Position numbers and translations under genes: made by a program
Shown here: positions 1 through 7,066 of the stretch, piece after piece
Layout of the letters: every line of letters starts with the position of its first letter
Numbering within the stretch: the first letter of the stretch is position 1
Notes under the pieces: generated by a model
The model's input: the letters and a program-made list of their open reading frames with translations, nothing else
Told to the model about the DNA's origin: nothing
The model's database searches: none
Origin: JACVRW01 sp046735115
Lineage (GTDB): Bacteria; Actinomycetota; Thermoleophilia; Solirubrobacterales; Thermoleophilaceae
Assembly (NCBI GenBank): GCA_046735115.1
Contig: JBKPSR010000148.1
Span: 1-34,833, forward strand
Length of the DNA: 34,833 nucleotides
Direction: 5' to 3'

Positions 1-608
1 CCCCCGCCGAGCCCGCTGACCCCGCCGGGGAAGCGGCCGCGCCCGAGCCACAGCTCCTCGCCGACGAGGGGGCCAGGTCACGCGATCCGAAGCCGAAGGC
101 CATCGCCGCCGCGAGCGGCTCGGTGACGATCGCGGACTTCAATTTCGCTCCGGCGACGATCACGATCAACCAGGGCGACAGGGTGACCTGGAACAACAAC
201 GGGCCGACGCCACACTCGGCCACGGCAAACGACGGGTCCTTCGACACGGGGATCCTGAAGAGGGGCCAGAGCGGCTCGCACACCTTCAGCCAGGCCGGCA
301 CGTTCTCGTACTACTGCAAGCCGCACCCGTTCATGAAGGCCAGCGTCGTGGTTCAGGCCGCATCGGACTCCGGCGGCGGCAGCACGAGCGGGTCGGGCAG
401 CGCCGACACGAGCGGCAGCACCGACACCGGCGCGACGGCAAGCAGCGGCGACAGCTCGGCGTCGGGCAGCGGCTCCTCGCTGCCGAACACCGGCTCCGAC
501 TCGGGCGCGCTGCTCGCACTCGGCGGCCTGATGCTCCTGCTGGGAGCGGCGATCCACCGCCGCGCGCGAGCGACCGAGCCGGGACCGGCGGGGCGCATCG
601 GCTGGTAA
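1..608 (+). CDS. Cell-wall-anchored cupredoxin (LPXTG), N-terminus outside window
   Basis: The frame is open from base 3 with no stop, so the true start and any signal peptide lie upstream of the window. A plastocyanin-like domain begins near base 125. It shows the four type-1 copper ligands in the usual order: His at 213-215, then Cys 315-317, His 324-326 and Met 333-335 within YYCKPHPFM. A Gly/Ser/Thr/Asp-rich linker follows (about 365-480), then LPNTG (480-494), a hydrophobic helix and an Arg-rich tail, which together form a sortase sorting signal. The family carries single electrons through a blue copper centre. Here it should sit on the outer face of the cell, tethered to peptidoglycan. 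Electron donor and acceptor cannot be told from this window. A GTG at 123 could be read as a start, but it would leave an exported protein without a signal peptide. Confidence 0.85.
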   Translation, partial: PAEPADPAGEAAAPEPQLLADEGARSRDPKPKAIAAASGSVTIADFNFAPATITINQGDRVTWNNNGPTPHSATANDGSFDTGILKRGQSGSHTFSQAGTFSYYCKPHPFMKASVVVQAASDSGGGSTSGSGSADTSGSTDTGATASSGDSSASGSGSSLPNTGSDSGALLALGGLMLLLGAAIHRRARATEPGPAGRIGW

Positions 609-657
609 GCGGCGAAGCCGCGGTTACAGCGCCCGGACGGCGCCGGTGCCATCAGAT

Positions 658-678
658 GTGCGGGCAGGATGCCCGCAC
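658..678. repeat. Perfect 9-bp inverted repeat (hairpin) ahead of the B12-domain gene
   Basis: GTGCGGGCA (658-666) and TGCCCGCAC (670-678) are exact complements around a 3-nt GGA loop. The hairpin lies 49 bp after the cupredoxin stop and ends 20 bp before the next ATG. No T-run follows it, so it is a poor intrinsic terminator. It could be a Rho-type pause, an mRNA-end stabiliser, or a binding site. Confidence 0.6.
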
Positions 679-682
679 GGGG

Positions 683-688
683 TAACCT
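683..688 (+). promoter_or_regulatory. Candidate -10 element (TAACCT) of the B12-domain gene
   Basis: TAACCT fits the TANNNT pattern and lies 10 nt before the ATG at 699, which would give a 5' leader of only a few bases. It matches the spacing class seen at other genes in this window (9250, 11315, 15393). No clear -35 is visible. Confidence 0.35.
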
Positions 689-698
689 CGGGCCGGTC

Positions 699-1097
699 AT
701 GAGCAGTCGGAAGATCCGCGTGGTGGTCGCGAAGCCCGGCCTGGACGGGCACGATCGCGGGGCCAAGATCATCGCCCGCGCGCTGCGCGACGCGGGCATG
801 GAGGTCATCTACACCGGCCTCCACCAGACCCCGGAGCAGATCGTCGAGACCGTGCTCCAGGAGGACGCCGACGCGGTGGGCCTTTCGATCCTGTCGGGCG
901 CGCACATGACGCTCGTGCCGCGCATCGCGTCGCTTCTGAAGGACGAGGGCGCGCACGACGTGGTGCTCGTCGTGGGCGGGACGATCCCAGGCGAAGACAT
1001 CGACGAGCTCAAGAAGCTCGGCGTGGCCGAGGTCTTCACGCCCGGCGCGCCGGTGCAGGGAATCGTGGACTACATCCGCGAGGCCGTGCCGGCCTAA
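699..1097 (+). CDS. Stand-alone cobalamin (B12)-binding domain protein, methylmalonyl-CoA mutase C-terminal type
   Basis: A 132-residue protein that consists only of the B12-binding Rossmann-like domain. Near the N-terminus it has KPGLDGHDRGAK, containing the DxHxxG motif whose His becomes the lower ligand of cobalt in base-off binding. It continues with the family's typical GMEVIYTGL, GLSILSGAH and VVGGTIP segments. In the family this domain pairs with a catalytic TIM-barrel subunit of an acyl-CoA mutase, which is not in this window. Methylmalonyl-CoA mutase or a related isobutyryl/ethylmalonyl-type mutase are the likely partners. I chose ATG 699 because homologous sequence begins just after it; an in-frame ATG at 669 lies inside the upstream hairpin. 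It converges on the MarR gene with a 7-bp gap. Confidence 0.85.
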   Translation: MSSRKIRVVVAKPGLDGHDRGAKIIARALRDAGMEVIYTGLHQTPEQIVETVLQEDADAVGLSILSGAHMTLVPRIASLLKDEGAHDVVLVVGGTIPGEDIDELKKLGVAEVFTPGAPVQGIVDYIREAVPA

Positions 1098-1104
1098 GTC
1101 ACGA

Positions 1105-1599
1105 CTAGGCGGCGGCGCTTCGCCGCCGGCTCGCCACGACGGCCTCACGCTCAACGTGTGCGATCTTCTCGGCGGCCTCGCGCATGCGCCCCACCAGCTC
1201 GTCGCCGAGCTGCTCGGCCCATTCGCGCTCGATCTCGGCAAAGATCCGCCGGCCCGTCAGACAGCCGTCGAGCCCGCGCGGCGTGAGCCTGATGATCTTC
1301 GCACGGCCGTCACTGGGGTCCGGCACGCGCTCGACATAGCCAAGCCGCTCGAGCTCCGCGACCGCCTCGCCCACGGCCTGCTTCGTGATGCCGGAGCGCT
1401 CGGCGAGCTCGGTCAGCCTCGACCCGTGCTCTAGATCGATGAACCCGAAGACGCATCCGTGGGCCTCGCGCAGCTCGCCGAAGCCCTCATCGTCGAGGCG
1501 CGCGTGGAGCTTGTGGATGGCGGCGGTCTTCACCTCCATGAGGAGGGAAGGGAGCGGCCGCGGGGTCGCGATGGGGTCGACGGGCATTGTTGAGTTCAT
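1105..1599 (-). CDS. MarR-family transcriptional regulator
   Basis: A 164-residue winged-helix protein. The DNA-binding core reads LTELAERSGITKQAVGEAV for the helix-turn-helix, followed by the wing with DPSDGRAK and LTPRG, all typical of MarR. It is divergent from a DHA2-type efflux pump, and the intergenic region carries ACCTGAC-type repeats overlapping the pump promoter. The usual MarR logic is that it represses the pump, and perhaps itself, until a ligand releases it. The ligand is unknown. A second in-frame ATG lies four codons downstream (1587), and no strong ribosome-binding site separates the two choices. Confidence 0.85.
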   Translation of the reverse strand: MNSTMPVDPIATPRPLPSLLMEVKTAAIHKLHARLDDEGFGELREAHGCVFGFIDLEHGSRLTELAERSGITKQAVGEAVAELERLGYVERVPDPSDGRAKIIRLTPRGLDGCLTGRRIFAEIEREWAEQLGDELVGRMREAAEKIAHVEREAVVASRRRSAAA

Positions 1600-1610
1600 G
1601 GTAAGGCCGC

Positions 1611-1639
1611 TTGACTATATCGTCAGGTTGCCTTATAAA
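1611..1639 (+). promoter_or_regulatory. Sigma-70-type promoter of the efflux pump gene
   Basis: TTGACT (-35, 1611-1616), exactly 17 bp, then TATAAA (-10, 1634-1639). This AT-rich promoter stands out in a GC-rich region and points at the pump gene, with an expected start of transcription near 1646. Confidence 0.75.
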
Positions 1640-1662
1640 TTCACCTGACAAGGTGACCTGAC
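1622..1662. promoter_or_regulatory. Probable MarR operator: three ACCTGAC half-sites
   Basis: GTCAGGT (1622-1628) is the exact complement of ACCTGAC at 1643-1649, and a second direct ACCTGAC lies at 1656-1662. TCACCT-GACA-AGGTGA (1641-1656) forms a further dyad. The first half-site lies between the -35 and -10 boxes and the others cover the expected transcription start, so a bound repressor would block the promoter. Assignment to the adjacent MarR protein is inferred from position. Confidence 0.65.
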
Positions 1663-1683
1663 CAATTGTACCGGAGGACCAAG

Positions 1684-3264
1684 ATGCACAGGAAGTGGTG
1701 GACGTTGATAGCGGTCAGCGTCGCGACCTTCATGCTCCTTCTCGACATCACAGTCGTGAACACCGCGTTGCCGGCGATCCGCGATGACCTGGGCGCGAGC
1801 TTCACCGACCTTCAGTGGGTGATCGACGCATACACGGTCTCACTCGCCGCGCTCGTGCTGACCGCGGGCGTGCTCGCGGACCGACTGGGCAGGCGGCGAG
1901 TGTTCGCCGCGGGCCTCGCAATCTTCACCGTGGCCTCGCTCCTCGCGGGGCTTGCGCCCGATCCGACCTTCTTGAACGTCACCCGTGCGGTGCAGGGCGT
2001 GGGCGGAGCGGTGATGTTCGCGGTCTCCCTTGCGCTGATCGCGCAGGAATTCAGCGCCGGACGAGAGCGCGGCGCCGCGATGGGCGTGTACGGCGCGACG
2101 ATTGGCGTGGCGGTGGCGTTCGGGCCGCTCGTGGGCGGCGCGCTCACGGAGGGGCTCGGCTGGGAGTCGATCTTCTTCCTGAACGTGCCGATCGGGATCG
2201 CGGCGATCGCGATCACTTACACAAAGCTGCGCGAGACGCGCGACCCGAACGCGTCGCGCATCGACTGGGCCGGCCTCGTGACCTTCTCGAGCTCGCTGTT
2301 CCTGCTCGTGCTGGGACTCCTGCGCGGCAACGACGAGGGCTGGGGCTCGGCGCTGATCGTCTCGCTCCTGGGCGGCGCGGCCGCCCTGATGGCCCTGTTC
2401 CTCGCGATCGAGTCGCGTGTGAAGGAGCCGATGCTGCCGCTCCATCTGTTCCGGAAGCCCGCCTTCGCCGGCGTGCAGCTCGCGGCGCTCGCGGTCTCGT
2501 CCTCGATGTTCGCGCTGTTCCTGTACATGACGTTCTACTTGCAGGGCTACCTGGGACACGAGCCACTCGAGGCCGGGCTTCGCTACCTGCCGCTGACCGT
2601 CACGAACTTCTTCGTGGCGGCCGCGACCGGCGCACTGCTCTCGCGCGTCCAGGCGCGCGTCCTCATCAGCACCGGCCTGGCGATCACCGGCGTCGGCCTG
2701 CTCCTGATGGGCGGGATCGACCCGAGCGACAGCTGGACCACGCTGCTGGGCGGCTTCATCCTGTCGGGCGCCGGCGTGGGCCTCATCAACCCGGCGATCG
2801 CGGACGTCGCGGTGTCGGTGGTCCCCAAGGAGCAGAGTGGGATGGCCTCGGGCATCAACGACACGTTCCGCCAGGTCGGGATCGCCATCGGCATCGCCGC
2901 CTGGGGCGCGATCTTCCTCGGCCGTGGCGCCGCCAAGATCTCGGAGCTCGCTGCCGGAACGCCGGCCGCGACGGGGTCCCGTCCCCGCGAGCTCGTCGAG
3001 GCCGTCTCCTCGGGGAACCTCGACAGCGCCCTGGCGTCCGTGCCTCCGGGTGCTCGCTCGGGCGTCGCGAACGCCGCACGCGACGGCTTCCTCTCCGGGA
3101 TCAACGAGATCCTCATGCTCGGCGGCCTCCTCTCGATCGCCGGCGCGCTCTTCGCGCTCTGGCTGATTCGCGAGAGGGACATCGAGCGTGAGGCGCCCAT
3201 CGAGCTCGAGTCGGCTTACGTGCCCGGCGAGGCCGGGGCCGTTCCCGAGCTGATTGCCGCCTAG
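1684..3264 (+). CDS. DHA2-family (14-helix) MFS drug efflux transporter
   Basis: A 526-residue membrane protein of the EmrB/QacA type. Its first helix reads TFMLLLDITVVNTALPAI, followed by QWVIDAYTVSLAAL and the loop DRLGRRR between helices 2 and 3, the MFS signature A region. Length and hydrophobic pattern fit 14 membrane helices. Members export hydrophobic drugs or cations by proton antiport across the cytoplasmic membrane. The start is fixed by GGAGGA at 1673-1678, 5 nt before ATG 1684. An upstream in-frame TTG at 1666 is rejected because it precedes this ribosome-binding site. The divergent MarR gene and operator imply substrate-induced expression. The substrate cannot be predicted from sequence alone. 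Confidence 0.9.
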   Translation: MHRKWWTLIAVSVATFMLLLDITVVNTALPAIRDDLGASFTDLQWVIDAYTVSLAALVLTAGVLADRLGRRRVFAAGLAIFTVASLLAGLAPDPTFLNVTRAVQGVGGAVMFAVSLALIAQEFSAGRERGAAMGVYGATIGVAVAFGPLVGGALTEGLGWESIFFLNVPIGIAAIAITYTKLRETRDPNASRIDWAGLVTFSSSLFLLVLGLLRGNDEGWGSALIVSLLGGAAALMALFLAIESRVKEPMLPLHLFRKPAFAGVQLAALAVSSSMFALFLYMTFYLQGYLGHEPLEAGLRYLPLTVTNFFVAAATGALLSRVQARVLISTGLAITGVGLLLMGGIDPSDSWTTLLGGFILSGAGVGLINPAIADVAVSVVPKEQSGMASGINDTFRQVGIAIGIAAWGAIFLGRGAAKISELAAGTPAATGSRPRELVEAVSSGNLDSALASVPPGARSGVANAARDGFLSGINEILMLGGLLSIAGALFALWLIRERDIEREAPIELESAYVPGEAGAVPELIAA

Positions 3265-3284
3265 CGCGGTCCTCTCCGGCCTTC

Positions 3285-3327
3285 GTTACCTGCCCCGATT
3301 GACTCATCAGTCAACGGGGTAGGTAAC
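3285..3327. promoter_or_regulatory. Extended dyad upstream of etfB: candidate TetR-type operator and hairpin
   Basis: The segment is a near-perfect inverted repeat of about 19 bp arms with a CATC centre. GTTACCT pairs with AGGTAAC at the outside, CCCCG with CGGGG in the middle, and TTGACT with AGTCAA inside, broken only by one G/T pair and one bulged A. The core TTGACT-N4-AGTCAA is typical of operators bound by TetR-type repressors, and its left half can also serve as a -35 box. Because arms this long also make a strong RNA hairpin, it may terminate the upstream pump transcript. It is not followed by a T-run. Confidence 0.6.
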
Positions 3328-3375
3328 ATCCGGCGCCCGCAGGGCAAGGGGGCTGCTGCGGGCCGCGAGAAGACC

Positions 3376-3381
3376 AAGGAG
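3376..3381 (+). promoter_or_regulatory. Ribosome-binding site that fixes the TTG start of etfB
   Basis: AAGGAG lies 6 nt before TTG 3388 and there is no ATG or GTG at the conserved N-terminus. Confidence 0.8.
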
Positions 3382-3387
3382 AGCATC

Positions 3388-4182
3388 TTGAAGATCTGCG
3401 TCCTCGTCAAAGAGGTGCCCGACGCCGCCGTCGAGAAGCGCATGGACTCGAACACCAAGCGCCTCGACCGCTCGGGCGAGACCACGCTCAACCAGTTCGA
3501 CACCCACGCCATCGAGGCCGCCATGCAGATGCGCGAGGGCGGCGCGGCGGACGTGGACGAGATCGTCGCCGTGACCATGGCCCCCTCGGAGGCGGGCCGC
3601 ACGCTCAACAAGGCCGTCGCGCTGGGCGCCGACCGCTCGGTGCATCTCACCGACGACTCGCTCGCGGGCTCGGACGTCGCCGCGACCGGCTACGCGCTCG
3701 CGAAGGTGCTCGAGGCCGAGTCGCCGGACCTCGTGCTGCTCGGCCAGCAGTCGGCCGACGGCGAGTGCTACACGATCGGCGCTGTCGTGGCCGACCACCT
3801 CAAGATGCCCTCGCTCACCCAGGTGATCAAGCTCGACGTCGAGGGCGGCAAGCTCCGCTGCGAGCGGCAGGCGGAGTACGGCTACGACACCGTCGAGGTG
3901 GGGCTCCCCGCCGTCATCTCGGTCGGTGACGCAATCAACGAGCCCCGCTACCCGTCGCTCAAGGCAATCATGGGCGCCAAGAAAAAGCCGCGCGACACGA
4001 AGTCGGTCGGCGACGTAGGCATCGAGGCCGACAGGGTCGGCGAGCAGGGATCGCGGACGGAGGTCCTCTCGATCAATCCGCCGCCGCAGAAGGCGGCCGG
4101 CGAGCTCATCGAGGATGAGGACACGAACGAGACGGTCGAGAAGATCGTGGCCTGGCTGGAGGAAAGGAAGCTGCTGGCATGA
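3388..4182 (+). CDS. etfB: Electron transfer flavoprotein, beta subunit
   Basis: A 264-residue protein beginning MKICVLVKEVPDA, the usual EtfB opening. It carries the segments LNQFDTHAIEAA, GADRSVHLTDDS, LVLLGQQSADGECYTIG and LPAVISVGDAINEPRYPSL, all conserved in EtfB. With EtfA it forms a soluble heterodimer holding FAD (and AMP in the beta subunit) that accepts electrons from acyl-CoA dehydrogenases. It starts at TTG 3388 with AAGGAG upstream. Its stop overlaps the etfA start by 4 nt (ATGA), so the two are translationally coupled. The dyad at 3285-3327 suggests a repressor responsive to lipid or acyl-CoA status. That regulatory link is inferred. Confidence 0.93.
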   Translation: MKICVLVKEVPDAAVEKRMDSNTKRLDRSGETTLNQFDTHAIEAAMQMREGGAADVDEIVAVTMAPSEAGRTLNKAVALGADRSVHLTDDSLAGSDVAATGYALAKVLEAESPDLVLLGQQSADGECYTIGAVVADHLKMPSLTQVIKLDVEGGKLRCERQAEYGYDTVEVGLPAVISVGDAINEPRYPSLKAIMGAKKKPRDTKSVGDVGIEADRVGEQGSRTEVLSINPPPQKAAGELIEDEDTNETVEKIVAWLEERKLLA

Positions 4183-5150
4183 GCATCCTCGTTTACGCAC
4201 TCCACTACCAGGGCGAGTTCAACAAGAACTCCCTCGGGGCGGTCTCCGAGGGCGCGAAGCTCGCGAAGGAGATCGGAGGCGAGGCCGCGGCCGTCGTGGT
4301 CGGCGGCGACGACCTGACCGATGACCTGTGCGCGTCGCTCGGCGGGTACGGCGTCTCGAAGGTCTATCGCGTGAAGGGGCCGGAGGGCCTGGCGCAGCCG
4401 GTGGTCGACGCGATGGCCAAGGTCATCCAGGACGAGGGCTTCAAGTACGCGCTGTTCGGCGGCGGCCTGCTCGGCTTTGAGATCGGCGCCGGGCTCACCG
4501 CGCGCCTCGGCGCCGGGGTCACGATGGAGGTGACCGCCGTCAAGGCGCAGGACGGAAAGCTCGTCGCGGAGCGGCCGATCCTCCAGGACTCGGCGATCGT
4601 GGACGTGGGTTACGTCGGCGAGCCGGGCATCATCATCGGCCGCCTGAACGCGTTCGACATCGCGGAGTCCGACGAGGGCTCGGCCGAAGTCACCGACGTC
4701 GAGGTCCCGTTCGAGGCCCACTCGACCAAGGCCGTGATGGTCCAGCGCGGCGAGCAGCGCGGTGCCGACGTGAACATCGAGGACGCCGACATCCTGGTCG
4801 CGGGCGGCCGCGGGCTCGGCAAGGCCGAGGGCTTCGAGCTGTGCGAGCAGCTGGCCGAGGCGCTCGGCGGGGCGGTGGCAGCCACGCGCGCCGTCGTGGA
4901 CGCGGGCTGGTACCCGTACGCCGCTCAGATCGGCCAGACCGGGAAGACGGTCGCGCCGAAGCTGTACCTGGCGGCCGGGATCTCCGGCGCGATCCAGCAC
5001 AAGGTCGGAATGCAGAACTCCGAGCACATCGTCGCGATCAACAAGGACCCGAACGCGCCGATCTTCGAATTCTCCGACCTCGGGATCGTCGGCGATCTGA
5101 ACAAGATCCTGCCGAAGCTCACCGAGGCCCTGAAGGCCAAGAAGGGCTAG
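4179..5150 (+). CDS. etfA: Electron transfer flavoprotein, alpha subunit
   Basis: A 323-residue protein with the N-terminal ETF domain and the C-terminal FAD-binding domain. The latter has VAGGRGLG, DAGWYPYAAQIGQTGK, LYLAAGISGAIQH and VAINKDPNAPIFEFSDLGIVGD (shown in pieces), which hold the FAD and are the hallmark of EtfA. It transfers electrons from EtfAB-coupled dehydrogenases to the quinone oxidoreductase encoded immediately downstream. It overlaps etfB by 4 nt and ends 6 nt before the next gene, so all three form one operon. Full length for the family. Confidence 0.93.
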   Translation: MSILVYALHYQGEFNKNSLGAVSEGAKLAKEIGGEAAAVVVGGDDLTDDLCASLGGYGVSKVYRVKGPEGLAQPVVDAMAKVIQDEGFKYALFGGGLLGFEIGAGLTARLGAGVTMEVTAVKAQDGKLVAERPILQDSAIVDVGYVGEPGIIIGRLNAFDIAESDEGSAEVTDVEVPFEAHSTKAVMVQRGEQRGADVNIEDADILVAGGRGLGKAEGFELCEQLAEALGGAVAATRAVVDAGWYPYAAQIGQTGKTVAPKLYLAAGISGAIQHKVGMQNSEHIVAINKDPNAPIFEFSDLGIVGDLNKILPKLTEALKAKKG

Positions 5151-5156
5151 CGCCGG

Positions 5157-6896
5157 ATGGCCACAGCCCCGATCGAGTTCCCCCCGCCCGTCGACTCCGC
5201 GCAGGAGTTCGTCGGGTCGCCGACCGATCCCGAGGACGAGCGGATCGAGGTCGGCATCGTGATCGTCGGCGGCGGGCCGGGCGGGCTCGCGTGCGCGATC
5301 CGGCTCACGCAGCTGCTCGCGGAGGACGAGGCGCTGATGGAGTCGCTCGGCGAGGTGCCGGTGGCGCTGGTGGAGAAGGGGAAGGGCCCCGGCTCGCACC
5401 TCTTGTCGGGCGCGATGATGAACCCGTCCGCGATGCGGCGGCTGTTCCCGGATCTCGACGAATCCGAGTGGCCGACATACGGGGCGATGAACAAGGACTC
5501 GGTCTATCTGCTTCCGAACGGCAAGCGCGCCGTCCCGCTGAAGCCGATCCCGCCGCCCTTCCGCAACCACGGGAACCACGTGACCTCTGTCGCGCAGCTG
5601 GGTCGCTGGCTGTCGCAGCAGGCGGAGGAGGCGGGCGTTTACATCCTCGGCGAGACCACGGGCCAGAGGCTGCTCGTTGAGGACGGCCGCGTGGTCGGCG
5701 TTCGCTCGGGCGACAAGGGCCGCGGCCGCGACGGCGAGGAGCTCTCGAACTTCGAGCCCGGCTCCGACCTGATCGCGAAGGCGACGGTGCTCGCCGAGGG
5801 CACGGCCGGCCACCTGACGGGGGCCGCGATCCGCCACTTCCGGATCGGCTCCGATGACCCGCAGCAGTGGGAGCTGGGCGTGAAGGAGATCTGGGAGGTG
5901 AAGGAGCCGCTCGACCGGGTCATCCACACGATGGGCTGGCCGCTCCGGTTCGCGGCCAAGTACCGCGAGTTCGGCGGCTCGTTCATGTACCCGATGGGCG
6001 AGGACCGCGTGTCGCTCGGGTTCGTGGTGGGCCTGGACTATAAAGATGCGCGCTTCTCGGTACACGACGCGCTCCAGCAGATGAAGACGCATCCGCTCTT
6101 CGCGGAGCGGCTCGAGGGCGGGAAGCGGGTCGGCTGGGGAGCGAAGACGATCCCGTCAGGCGGCTACTGGGCGCGGCCGCGCCGGCTGTGGGCGCCGGGG
6201 ATGGCGATCGTGGGCGACGGCGCGGGGATGGTGAACGTGCCGACCTTGAAGGGCGTGCACTACGCGATGCAGGCGGGGATGTTCGCGGCGGAGGCCATTG
6301 TCGAGCGGTTGAAGAACGGCAGCGGCGGGGGGGTCAGCGATCTGTCGAACTACCAGTCGAAGGTCGAGGGCTCGGAGATCGAGAAGGACATCTACCGCTC
6401 CCGGAACATGCGCCAGCCGTTCGGGCGCGGGTTCTTCGTGGGCGGGGCGATCGCGAGCCTGATGGAGATCTCGGGCGGGCGCATCCCGGGCGGCCGCTGG
6501 GCCACCCACGACGACGCCACGATGCCGGTCTTCATCGGGCGGGAGCGCGACTACCCGAAGCCGGACGGCAAGACGACATTCGACAAGCTCTCGTCGGTCT
6601 TCGCCACCGGCAACGCGACCCGCGACGACGCCCCCAACCACATCCGCATCCAGGACACTGTGCCCCTGGAGGTCGCGCTGATGTGGCAGAACATGTGCCC
6701 GGCGCAGGTGTACGAGGTGCTCGACGAGGACCTGGAGGCCGCCCGCGCCGCCGGCAACGGGAAGCTGGACGGCAAGCGCGAGGTCAGGGTGCAGATAACG
6801 CCCTCGAACTGCGTGCAATGCGGGGCGATCACGGCGAAGGGCGGCCGGCTGACGCCGCCGGAGGGCGGCGACGGGCCGAATTATCAAGTCACGTAG
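5157..6896 (+). CDS. ETF:quinone oxidoreductase with an atypical iron-sulfur site
   Basis: A 579-residue flavoprotein. The FAD-binding VGGGPGGLA lies near residue 37, and the body matches ETF:ubiquinone oxidoreductase (GSHLLSGAMMNP, GDGAGMVNVPTLKGVHYAM, then a C-terminal ferredoxin-like domain). The enzyme is a membrane-associated protein that passes electrons from EtfAB to the quinone pool; in an actinobacterium that would be menaquinone. The classical enzyme binds one 4Fe-4S cluster through four Cys. Here Cys514 (CPA), Cys552 and Cys555 (NCVQC) are present, but the residue where the fourth Cys is expected (558) is Ile. It may hold a 3Fe-4S cluster, use another ligand, or be part of a subfamily with this change. 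The operon position with etfBA supports the function strongly. Confidence 0.85.
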   Translation: MATAPIEFPPPVDSAQEFVGSPTDPEDERIEVGIVIVGGGPGGLACAIRLTQLLAEDEALMESLGEVPVALVEKGKGPGSHLLSGAMMNPSAMRRLFPDLDESEWPTYGAMNKDSVYLLPNGKRAVPLKPIPPPFRNHGNHVTSVAQLGRWLSQQAEEAGVYILGETTGQRLLVEDGRVVGVRSGDKGRGRDGEELSNFEPGSDLIAKATVLAEGTAGHLTGAAIRHFRIGSDDPQQWELGVKEIWEVKEPLDRVIHTMGWPLRFAAKYREFGGSFMYPMGEDRVSLGFVVGLDYKDARFSVHDALQQMKTHPLFAERLEGGKRVGWGAKTIPSGGYWARPRRLWAPGMAIVGDGAGMVNVPTLKGVHYAMQAGMFAAEAIVERLKNGSGGGVSDLSNYQSKVEGSEIEKDIYRSRNMRQPFGRGFFVGGAIASLMEISGGRIPGGRWATHDDATMPVFIGRERDYPKPDGKTTFDKLSSVFATGNATRDDAPNHIRIQDTVPLEVALMWQNMCPAQVYEVLDEDLEAARAAGNGKLDGKREVRVQITPSNCVQCGAITAKGGRLTPPEGGDGPNYQVT

Positions 6897-6919
6897 GTCG
6901 CATTTGCGTCGAACTACGG

Positions 6920-7004
6920 GCATTGAGGGCAGGGTCTTAGGTCAGTTGTTCGTCCATATGACGAAGAAGTGACCAGACCCCTTCGGATCAGCCGCCCTCA
7001 ATGC
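6920..7004. repeat. 85-bp imperfect palindrome between the ETF operon and gpsA
   Basis: Outer arms GCATTGAGGGC (6920-6930) and GCCCTCAATGC (6994-7004) are exact 11-bp complements. Inside, AGGGTCT (6931-6937) pairs with AGACCCCT (6975-6982) apart from one extra C. A 15-bp stem, 6940-6954 with 6960-6974, has only two G/G mismatches and closes on a CATAT loop. About 11 unpaired bases remain on the right side (6983-6993). It is too long for a simple terminator and no T-run follows. It may be a degenerate miniature inverted-repeat element, a REP-type repeat or a structured RNA. Confidence 0.75.
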
Positions 7005-7052
7005 TGTCGTTGCCCTGAAGCGGCGCTGGCGTGACCCGGAACACCTAGCCGT

Positions 7053-7058
7053 TACTTT
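7053..7058 (+). promoter_or_regulatory. Candidate -10 element (TACTTT) of gpsA
   Basis: TACTTT is followed after 8 nt (a C-run) by the A of ATC 7067, the only purine available as a transcription start. This would make a leaderless transcript that begins at the proposed gpsA start. Confidence 0.4.
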
Positions 7059-7066
7059 CTCCCCCC

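Noticed and set aside
1666..1683. TTG as the start of the efflux pump
   Set aside because: It lies upstream of a textbook ribosome-binding site that serves ATG 1684.
3948..6092. A 714-codon open frame on the minus strand opposite etfA and the quinone oxidoreductase
   Set aside because: In GC-rich DNA the antisense of a strongly biased gene often stays open. The translation is low-complexity and rich in Arg, Leu and Asp, and the plus strand carries clear conserved proteins.
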